Source: a virus. Taken from it: 35,024 bases of DNA. The stretch spans positions 1-35,024 of the IMG/VR virus record IMGVR_UViG_3300008267_000164. One strand, given 5' to 3'. Shown piece after piece: positions 18,475 to 24,720 of the stretch. Each line of letters begins with the position of its first letter. The first letter of the stretch is position 1. A model generated the notes under the pieces. It was not told the origin of the DNA. It saw only the letters and a list, made by a program, of their open reading frames with translations, and did not search any database. The translations under genes and the position numbers were made by a program.

Positions 18475-18731
18475 TCAGTCCTCTTGTTTAATTTTTCAAT
18501 TAACTTTAGTATTTCAGAAAAAACAAAACCTACATCATCATCTTTTTGAAAAATTTGTCTATCATCAATTTTCTTTAACTGTTCTAATGTTGCACTTACA
18601 TCATTTTTGTATTCCTCTATCCAATTAGATAGTGTTTCAACACGGTCATATAATCTATCCACTGACATGCTAAAATATACATTTACGCATATAGATACTG
18701 TTAATAGTATCGTCAAAACTATTATTGTCAT
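18471..18731 (-). CDS. Small membrane-anchored coiled-coil protein (86 aa)
   Basis: Residues 3-22 (IIVLTILLTVSICVNVYFSM) form one transmembrane helix or uncleaved signal anchor. The rest is charged and helical (DRLYDRVETLSNWIEEYKND; FVFSEILKLIEKLNKRTE), likely a coiled coil facing the cytoplasm or periplasm. The stop overlaps the start of the sigma gene by 4 bases, so the two are probably translationally coupled. It is 3 bases downstream of the 46-residue gene. Family unknown; a spanin-like or membrane-tethering role is possible but unsupported. Confidence 0.5.
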   Translation of the reverse strand: MTIIVLTILLTVSICVNVYFSMSVDRLYDRVETLSNWIEEYKNDVSATLEQLKKIDDRQIFQKDDDVGFVFSEILKLIEKLNKRTE

Positions 18732-18734
18732 AAT

Positions 18735-18875
18735 TTATTCCTCGTCATCATCATAATCGGAATCATCTAAGTATTCCTCCAAATATGATATTGCTTCATC
18801 CACAAGTTCCCAATCTTCGGTTTTATATGAAGACTTTAATAAACTTAAAATTTCTTTAATATCTGCTTGGTCCAT
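18735..18875 (-). CDS. Small acidic protein (46 aa)
   Basis: A short gene with ATG at 18873-18875 and TAA at 18735-18737. It encodes an acidic helical protein (start MDQADIKEILSLLKSS; middle EDWELVDEAISYLEEYL; end DDSDYDDDEE). It lies 3 bases upstream of the membrane coiled-coil gene in the same orientation, which supports its being real. The highly acidic tail (DDSDYDDDEE) recalls phage DNA-mimic or RNA-polymerase-binding peptides, but nothing in the sequence proves that. Family unknown. Confidence 0.5.
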   Translation of the reverse strand: MDQADIKEILSLLKSSYKTEDWELVDEAISYLEEYLDDSDYDDDEE

Positions 18876-18939
18876 AATTATGCTGATATCTAAATATAGT
18901 ATTCAATATGAGAAAATCAATAAAATTTTTAATTTTAAT

Positions 18940-19950
18940 TTAAAAACTAAAATATCCCTTCAATCCGTCAGAGGATACATTTACTTCTTTTATTACTTCT
19001 TTCTCAACAGGAACTTCTTTAATCACCTCTTTGATAATCTCCTTTTCTACTGGCACTTCCTTCACTACTTCTTTCTCAACAGGAACTTCTTTAATCACTT
19101 CTTTTGTTATGGAACTAACACCATTATTCGTGTCAGCCTCGTTTGTTGTTTCTTTTTTAGGGGTAAAAACGAGTGTTGTATTATAAGCTAACAACAAACA
19201 CACTGCTAGTGGATCAAATACCGAAATCAATGCGATGATGAACCATTTTACTACTTTTGTAAGTTCTACACCAAATTCATCCGCGATAAATTTGAAAGTT
19301 TGAATATCTTTCTTATTTCCATTTTGTATTTTTAATTCTGTAATTTGTTTATCGAATGATTGTAATTCATCTATATTTTTTTGAATCTTTTGGTTTTCTG
19401 ATTCAATGTCTTTTTGATTTTGTTCTATGAAATCTGTAGTTTGTTGTTGTATCTGACGCAATTGTATTGGGTTTCTTGCAATTAATGAATTGGTCATACT
19501 TTCATTCAATCTGGATTCTTGACTGTTTCTCAAAGTGATTAGATTTTCAATTCTTTTCTTAGATGCATCAATTTTATCTTGAGAATATTTTTTCTGATCC
19601 ATTATTAATGAAATTTTTTCCTCAGATATCTTGGTTTCTAACGCCGATTGTTGATACGCACCAGTTAAATAACCAAATATACCTGCACTGGTTATCATCA
19701 TCAATACAATAACCGCCACAATCAAATATGTTTTTAAAAATAGTTGGGATTTTTGCCAGTATCTATATAGAAAGCTTGTTGCTACTAATTTACCTATCTC
19801 CAATGAACTTGCCATTATCATTGCTGCAATAGAAGAACCACTAAATAACATTCCAATTCCAATTATGCTAAAAAATGCTGCACAACTGGCAATGAATAAT
19901 GACGACAAACCTACTATTTTTTCAAACGTGAATTGATATTTCATATTCAT
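18940..19950 (-). CDS. Multi-pass membrane protein with coiled coil and KEV repeats (336 aa)
   Basis: Three N-terminal hydrophobic segments (LSSLFIASCAAFFSIIGIGM; SSIAAMIMASSLEIGKLVAT; YLIVAVIVLMMITSAGIFGY) are followed by a long charged coiled coil (about residues 100-200, KISEEKISLIMDQKK ... DELQSFDKQITELKIQN). A fourth hydrophobic segment is WFIIALISVFDPLAVCLLLA. The C-terminus is a tandem of KEV and VPVEKE units. I chose the ATG at 19948-19950 because a longer frame would begin inside the Hsp20 terminator (TTG at 19992). Similar membrane proteins occur in large environmental phages, with unknown function. An envelope-remodelling or secretion-interfering role would be speculation. Confidence 0.6.
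   Translation of the reverse strand: MNMKYQFTFEKIVGLSSLFIASCAAFFSIIGIGMLFSGSSIAAMIMASSLEIGKLVATSFLYRYWQKSQLFLKTYLIVAVIVLMMITSAGIFGYLTGAYQQSALETKISEEKISLIMDQKKYSQDKIDASKKRIENLITLRNSQESRLNESMTNSLIARNPIQLRQIQQQTTDFIEQNQKDIESENQKIQKNIDELQSFDKQITELKIQNGNKKDIQTFKFIADEFGVELTKVVKWFIIALISVFDPLAVCLLLAYNTTLVFTPKKETTNEADTNNGVSSITKEVIKEVPVEKEVVKEVPVEKEIIKEVIKEVPVEKEVIKEVNVSSDGLKGYFSF
18995..19026 (-). repeat. 32-bp direct repeat, copy 1 (C-terminal KEV/VEKE coding)
   Basis: A 32-base segment identical to the one at 19067-19098, 72 bases away, inside the 3' part of the membrane-protein gene. It encodes the KEV-x-VPVEKEV unit. The 72-base offset equals 24 codons, so recombination between copies would stay in frame. 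Confidence 0.85.
19067..19098 (-). repeat. 32-bp direct repeat, copy 2
   Basis: Second exact copy of the 18995-19026 repeat, with a diverged relative between them (the KEVPVEKEII-like unit). Could let the tail lengthen or shorten in frame. Confidence 0.85.
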
Positions 19951-19961
19951 ATATATGGCAA

Positions 19962-20000
19962 AAATAAAAAACCCTCCATTGTTTTGTAACAACAGAGGGT
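19962..20000 (-). terminator. Rho-independent terminator downstream of Hsp20
   Basis: On the minus strand the RNA forms a 12-bp stem (ACCCTCTGTTGT with ACAATGGAGGGT, including two G-U pairs) around a short TACAAA loop, followed by TTTTTTATTTTT. The two G-U positions become C-A mismatches on the plus strand, so the structure favours termination of leftward transcripts. It sits 22 bases after the Hsp20 stop. Confidence 0.85.
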
Positions 20001-20021
20001 ATTATATAAATATATAACCAA

Positions 20022-20504
20022 TTACTTAATCGTAACTTTTCTTATTTCAGGCATCGCAGGTTTTACCTTATTGAGAGTAATTAATAAAATACCATTTTCA
20101 AAAGTTGCTGATACGGTATCTTTATCAATATTTTCCCCTAAAGTAAATGATCTACGAAAACTAGAACGTTTCAATTCTCGTCTAATATATTTTCCACCTT
20201 GAGAATCTGTAACATTTTTACTTTTACCTCCACTGACTGTAAGCACATTTTGTTCCACTTCAACATTTACATCTTGTTTACTTAAACCTGGAACTTCGGC
20301 TTCTATAACAACTTTATCACTGTAATCAATAACGTCTACTCTTGGATAAGACCCCTTTTCAAAAAAGTCTACACCAAATTCTTGGCTGAAATTAGGGACG
20401 TTTGCTTTGAAAAATTCATCGAAAATTTGATCAAATGGAGTTAAAAACTCATCACGATGAACTGCACGAAATAACGGATTAGTTTGATATTTTACTACTG
20501 ACAT
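20022..20504 (-). CDS. Small heat shock protein, Hsp20/alpha-crystallin family (160 aa)
   Basis: The alpha-crystallin domain spans about residues 47-140 (YPRVDVIDYSDKVVIEAEVP ... FRRSFTLGENIDKD ... FENGILLITLNKVK), with the canonical A-x-x-x-N-G-L-like turn written as ATFENGILLITL, and a C-terminal VTIK tail in place of an I-x-I motif. Hsp20 is an ATP-independent holdase that keeps unfolding proteins soluble, and it is a frequent gene in T4-like cyanophages. One of only two starts in the window with a clear Shine-Dalgarno sequence (AAAGGAAAATATATG). Preceded by a structured leader and a sigma70-like promoter, and followed by a strong terminator, so it is a transcription unit of its own. Confidence 0.9.
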   Translation of the reverse strand: MSVVKYQTNPLFRAVHRDEFLTPFDQIFDEFFKANVPNFSQEFGVDFFEKGSYPRVDVIDYSDKVVIEAEVPGLSKQDVNVEVEQNVLTVSGGKSKNVTDSQGGKYIRRELKRSSFRRSFTLGENIDKDTVSATFENGILLITLNKVKPAMPEIRKVTIK

Positions 20505-20522
20505 ATATTTTCCTTTCTTAAA

Positions 20523-20589
20523 TGGTCTATTTTAGACCCATTTTCATGTATTCCTTTTGGGACATACAAGGATAATCGTTTTGATTATC
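20523..20589 (-). promoter_or_regulatory. Structured Hsp20 leader with short ORF
   Basis: Between the promoter and the Hsp20 start the minus-strand RNA can form a GATAATC-AAAAC-GATTATC hairpin (20571-20589), a TCCTT/AAGGA hairpin (20552-20572) and a GGTCTA-AAA-TAGACC hairpin (20524-20538). The first and second overlap by two bases and cannot form together. A 12-codon frame (MSQKEYMKMGLK, 20527-20565) lies inside, with a better-placed AAGGA before its internal ATG. The TCCTT segment could also pair with the Hsp20 Shine-Dalgarno. Confidence 0.4.
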
Positions 20590-20596
20590 TAATTTA

Positions 20597-20625
20597 TATA
20601 TATCAACAAAATTAAAAACTTTCAA
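20597..20625 (-). promoter_or_regulatory. Sigma70-like promoter of Hsp20
   Basis: Minus strand TTGAAA (20620-20625), 17-base spacer, TATATA (20597-20602). Expected start about 20590, giving an ~85-base leader before the Hsp20 ATG. Confidence 0.5.
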
Positions 20626-20631
20626 TTTTTT

Positions 20632-22179
20632 TTATTGCCATTCGATAATAACTTGTCCATGCGATCCGCTTCCTCCATTTATTGAAGTTAATGAATAGAA
20701 TGAACTTGCACCGCCACCCCCACCGCCTGGGAAATCTCCGTTATTGCCGAACCAAGAAGATGTTATTACTCCGGATGAAGAAATACTAGTGTTAAATAAT
20801 CCACCAGCTCCACCAAAATAACATGCTCCGCCAGCTGAACCGGATACTACTATTGATGTATATCCATCCTCACCACTTACAATTACACTACCTGAAGAAA
20901 GCGATCCTTTGCCGCCTGATCCACTGTTTGGTGTAGTTACCCCGCCACCGGCACCGTATCCACCGTCGGCAAGAACTATAATAGTGCTCGATGTCAAATA
21001 TACATATGAATCTCCACCATCAATTCCACCACTTCCGAATGAAGCTGGGTTTCCTAAAGAACCTGTTCCTCCAGAACCTCCTCTTCCTACAATTACGGTT
21101 AGAATGTCAGATGATGCAGTTGGTAATAGATAGTAAGATTGTGCATATGCACCACCGCCTCCGCCTGATCCTCCTACGGAAGTTCCATAAGAAGTGGCAC
21201 CACCGCCACCACCGCCAGCACCAATTGCGGTAATTCTAAGTAATAGAGAACCAGTTGTAGGTTGAGCCGAATATGGATCAAAATTACCTTTAAATCTAAA
21301 AGTATGTGTTCCAGGAGAAGAATATGAAACTTTTCTTGTTGGTGTAAAACTTAAAATACTAGAAGTCAATGAATAACTTGAAGATATCGAATTGTTAGAC
21401 AATTGAGTAAGACTGCTAGTATATGCATATAAAGAATTAGTAGAATAATCTGATGTATCAGATTTTAATGCATGTGATGAAGATTCGTTATAACTTGCAG
21501 TTATCGAAAACGAAGATGATATTGATGTGTTGCTATAACTAGATGTTAATGAATAACTTGACGACGTGCTTTGATCTGAAACCAAAGATAAAGAAGATGA
21601 TGTAGATGTAAAAGCGTAACTAGATGCATTACTATAACTAGACGTTAATGAATAACTTGATGATGGAGCAAACGCCGAACTTACAGCCGTTAGTGAAACT
21701 AGAGATACTGATGATGTTTCAGCAAATGTTGTCAATGAAGAATAACTACTACTTATAGAATTTAACGCATTAGTAGATAAACTTGAAGAATCTGAAAATA
21801 TAGAAACAATCGAATACGAAGATGTGGAGATATTTGGCCAATTTAATGATAATGCAATTGAGGATACAGATGCCGTATTTGATGATTCTGATGATACGGA
21901 ATATGAAGCAGTTGATGAGTTTGGATATTGTAATGATTCTGCCGATATCGCAATAGATGACGTTGAACTAAACCCAATAACATTGCCTGTTAATGATCCC
22001 GTTACATTTCCTATTAATTCTCCTGTCAATGATCCGCTAAAACTGCCCGTCGAAATATTAACGATTAAATCAGACACGGATGCTCTATATGTAGTAAGAG
22101 AACTACTCTGAACGAGTGGAAAAAAATCTTCTCCAATCACTTGTCCTGGATATTGTGATAAATCGCTGATCTTTGGCAT
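20632..22179 (-). CDS. Tail fibre/adhesin with serine repeats and glycine-rich tip (515 aa)
   Basis: First in gene position but last transcribed of four fibre-like paralogs. Residues 1-60 carry the shared start (MPKISDLSQYPGQVIGEDFF ... GSFSGSLTGELIGNVTGSLT). Residues ~90-285 form imperfect 11-residue serine repeats of the type SSYSLTSSYSN. Residues ~310-515 are glycine-rich (GAGGGGGG, GGSGGGGGAYA, GYGAGGG, GGGGGA), ending GQVIIEWQ, as in the receptor-binding glycine-rich domains of phage adhesins such as gp38 and many environmental tail fibres. The tip would bind the host surface. It ends just before the Hsp20 promoter. Specificity cannot be read from the sequence. Confidence 0.75.
   Translation of the reverse strand: MPKISDLSQYPGQVIGEDFFPLVQSSSLTTYRASVSDLIVNISTGSFSGSLTGELIGNVTGSLTGNVIGFSSTSSIAISAESLQYPNSSTASYSVSSESSNTASVSSIALSLNWPNISTSSYSIVSIFSDSSSLSTNALNSISSSYSSLTTFAETSSVSLVSLTAVSSAFAPSSSYSLTSSYSNASSYAFTSTSSSLSLVSDQSTSSSYSLTSSYSNTSISSSFSITASYNESSSHALKSDTSDYSTNSLYAYTSSLTQLSNNSISSSYSLTSSILSFTPTRKVSYSSPGTHTFRFKGNFDPYSAQPTTGSLLLRITAIGAGGGGGGATSYGTSVGGSGGGGGAYAQSYYLLPTASSDILTVIVGRGGSGGTGSLGNPASFGSGGIDGGDSYVYLTSSTIIVLADGGYGAGGGVTTPNSGSGGKGSLSSGSVIVSGEDGYTSIVVSGSAGGACYFGGAGGLFNTSISSSGVITSSWFGNNGDFPGGGGGGASSFYSLTSINGGSGSHGQVIIEWQ
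21533..21561 (-). repeat. 29-bp fibre repeat, copy A
   Basis: 29 bases nearly identical (one mismatch) to 21632-21660; both encode the SSYSLTSSYS unit of the 515-residue fibre. Further degenerate copies lie nearby. Confidence 0.75.
21632..21660 (-). repeat. 29-bp fibre repeat, copy B
   Basis: Partner of 21533-21561, 99 bases (33 codons) away, so recombination between copies would keep the frame. Confidence 0.75.
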
Positions 22180-22214
22180 AATATATTATATATATCTTTG
22201 AGTTATTAAAATAA

Positions 22215-23447
22215 TTAACATTTACTTGATAATGTTGTAGGTGGTTTTTCATCAGAAGAACCAGTCACGTTTGCAGGAGAAGAAAATGCAGCAAATGAAA
22301 ATACTGCATTTTTCATATATTGTAATGGACTCTGACTTTGAGATGACAAATATCTTGATTCTTCCCATGCACCGCCATCCCAAGGTGTTTTGGTATAAAC
22401 GAGATTGTGAATATAAATGATGCCGGAAGTATTAGAACAATTGACTCCCCAACATGATATATTTTTATTTATCTCTATACAATTGGTAACTATATTGACA
22501 TCTTGAGAATAATCTGATGGTAGACATCCGCCTAAAGGAGAACAATCGGCTTTAACTGTTATATATAAATTGGTTGGAACAACCTTATCGTAATTAACTA
22601 CGATCATACACCCGGGAAAATCATCAGGTTCTGTAATAAGTGATATTTTGGAAATATTATACCATGTCAATGGCAATACATTAAAATTTTCATCTATTTT
22701 AAATGAACAGTGTGCAAAACAGTCATTTACATTTGATAATATTGATTTTGCACGAAATGTTTTTTCAGAATATAATGACTGTGGTGCAAAAGATGCTGTT
22801 GTGGATGTCTTTGAATTTAAACTTTGATATGAATATGACATCGTAGTAACGTTATTTGCATCTAATAAAATAGAATTATCTGCATATGAACTTTTATCAC
22901 TATGAAACGAATGATAAATTGTGCCGTTATTATCTGAAGGAATTATATATCTTGCTTTGTTAGATATGCTTGATGTCAATGCATATGAAGATGTATCAGA
23001 TGTTTGCGTATATTTGATATTCGAATTGTAAAAAACATAAGATGCGGTTGTTGAATAATCGGAATTGTTAACAAACGAAGATGTGTTAGAATAAATCGAA
23101 TAATCAGTTACACTTGATGTCACTGAATTTATAGAATATGATGATGTTCCATTTTGAGAAGAATAATTCAAATGGTTAGTATACAAAGAATTACTACTAG
23201 TAATCGACAACGAAGACGAGTCTATCGAACCTGTAAAAACGCCATATAAAATTCCATTATATGATCCTGTTCTAAACGTATTGAAGACATTCGATGACGT
23301 AAATGAATAATTGGTAAATTCAGATATGCTTATGTTTTTAGTTTCGGGTTTTCCGTCACTACTAGTGACATCCGTTACTACAATTAAATCATCTCCTTGT
23401 ATTAAGGATAAAAGTAATTTTTTTAAATTTGTAATTTGATACGGCAT
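22215..23447 (-). CDS. Tail fibre-like paralog with Cys-containing C-terminal domain (410 aa)
   Basis: N-terminus MPYQITNLKKLLLSLIQGDD, then IVVTDVTSSDGKPETKNISI and G-S-Y-N-G-x-L-Y-G repeats: the same start module as its neighbours. A Ser/Tyr-rich region covers residues ~70-230. The C-terminal domain (~240-410) is distinct. Its first part (FKIDENFNVLPLTWYNISKI) is similar to a segment of the 909-residue paralog (VDDNNNINITPISWKNIKNI), and it then has several cysteines (DCSPLGGCLP, NCIEINKNISCWGVNCSN). These may form disulfides or bind metal in the particle. Six bases separate it from the 421-residue gene. Receptor binding is inferred. Confidence 0.6.
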   Translation of the reverse strand: MPYQITNLKKLLLSLIQGDDLIVVTDVTSSDGKPETKNISISEFTNYSFTSSNVFNTFRTGSYNGILYGVFTGSIDSSSLSITSSNSLYTNHLNYSSQNGTSSYSINSVTSSVTDYSIYSNTSSFVNNSDYSTTASYVFYNSNIKYTQTSDTSSYALTSSISNKARYIIPSDNNGTIYHSFHSDKSSYADNSILLDANNVTTMSYSYQSLNSKTSTTASFAPQSLYSEKTFRAKSILSNVNDCFAHCSFKIDENFNVLPLTWYNISKISLITEPDDFPGCMIVVNYDKVVPTNLYITVKADCSPLGGCLPSDYSQDVNIVTNCIEINKNISCWGVNCSNTSGIIYIHNLVYTKTPWDGGAWEESRYLSSQSQSPLQYMKNAVFSFAAFSSPANVTGSSDEKPPTTLSSKC

Positions 23448-23453
23448 ATAAAA

Positions 23454-24719
23454 TTATAATTTTGCACATCCTTGTATTAAATTAGATGTCTTGACAGTTT
23501 CTGTAAATGGTATTTTATTTGGCGTCGGTTCTCCAATTGTATTTGCAAACATTACCACTGAAATATTTGATCCTATTAAAACACCATTATATGCATTTGT
23601 TGGGTCACCATCAGCTACAGTTCCTACTCTCAGTGCAATTCCAAATTTATCATTTCCAATTGGAAATCCATAAGATCTATAAAAAAACGAAGTAGGAGTA
23701 TACATTGGAAATCCATTCAATGCGATCTCAGATAAAACAGTAGTGGATTGTAAATTGACACCATTATTAATTGATACAGGCGGAGTAAAATATGATCCTG
23801 TAAATACAATCATATTAGAAAATGTTTTTGCCATTCCTATACCTGGATCGGCAATATTTTTATATTGATTTACATTAAAATGATATTTGACATTAGGAAC
23901 ACCATCAACAACTGAACCGGATAATATTACATCAAAATTAATATATGCAAATATCGTATTGTCAGAATTTTCTGCGAATTTTGCATTCAGAGAATATTCT
24001 ACATTCTTTATATAATCCGCAGAGTCTGAGTAATCTGATATTGACGATGATATTGCAAATGATGCAGTAGATAGATTTACTGAAACACCATTTACATTTA
24101 ATGCAGGATCGATTTCATAATCAGACACGGATTTTTTGATGACGCCGTTATCTATTAATCCTTTAGCATAAGAAGAAGAAACTGAAAATTCCGATAATAT
24201 AGAATTATAAATTTTTCCATTATATTTTCCGTCAAATATCAAATAATCTGCAGAATTTGAATATCCGGCTATTGAAGAATCGGAAGAAACATTTGTGGAA
24301 TCGGAAGATTTATATATTAAAATATCTACATGAGATGAAGATATACTTGTATCTGAAAGAACAGAATATGAAGATGTTAAACTAACGCTTGAAGATATAG
24401 AATATGAGGCAGAAACTGAAGATACGGAATATGAAGATGTAGAATTATTAGGATAATTTAAATAATTTGAAAAATCTGAATTCAAAGATAAAACAGAAGA
24501 AGTGGAATTTGTTGATTTTCCATAATGATTTCCGACAAAATCTCCAACAAAACTTCCCGTTTTTAAATCAGTATATAATCTTGATGAGGTCAAAACGTAT
24601 TTCGCCAAATCAGATACTAACAAAGCTTTAGTTTCTTTTTCACTGACATCTTGTGAAAATACAAGATCAATATCTGATACGGTATTTTTAATTAATTCAT
24701 TAAGAGTTGATAATTGCAT
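23454..24719 (-). CDS. Tail fibre-like paralog (421 aa)
   Basis: The common module is present: MQLSTLNELIKNTVSDIDLV, then FSQDVSEKETKALLVSDLAK and G-S-F-V-G-D-F-V-G-N-H-Y-G. A Ser-rich stretch follows (SSYSVSSVSASYSISSSVSL), to about residue 250. The C-terminal domain (from ~260: FDVILSGSVVDGVPNVKYHF ... GIGMAKTFSNMIVFTGSYFT ... SFFYRSYGFPIGNDKFGIAL) is unlike those of its neighbours and ends TSNLIQGCAKL. The ATG is separated from the upstream gene's stop by one base, so all four paralogs probably form one operon. A shared head-domain for attachment and a variable tip is inferred. Confidence 0.6.
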   Translation of the reverse strand: MQLSTLNELIKNTVSDIDLVFSQDVSEKETKALLVSDLAKYVLTSSRLYTDLKTGSFVGDFVGNHYGKSTNSTSSVLSLNSDFSNYLNYPNNSTSSYSVSSVSASYSISSSVSLTSSYSVLSDTSISSSHVDILIYKSSDSTNVSSDSSIAGYSNSADYLIFDGKYNGKIYNSILSEFSVSSSYAKGLIDNGVIKKSVSDYEIDPALNVNGVSVNLSTASFAISSSISDYSDSADYIKNVEYSLNAKFAENSDNTIFAYINFDVILSGSVVDGVPNVKYHFNVNQYKNIADPGIGMAKTFSNMIVFTGSYFTPPVSINNGVNLQSTTVLSEIALNGFPMYTPTSFFYRSYGFPIGNDKFGIALRVGTVADGDPTNAYNGVLIGSNISVVMFANTIGEPTPNKIPFTETVKTSNLIQGCAKL

Positions 24720-24720
24720 A

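Noticed and set aside
19951-19992. N-terminal extension of the membrane protein starting with TTG
   Set aside because: It begins within the Hsp20 terminator hairpin; the ATG at 19948-19950 lies just after it.
21360-21960. CRISPR-like repeat array
   Set aside because: The repeats are imperfect, uneven in spacing and keep a reading frame encoding serine repeats; no leader or Cas genes.
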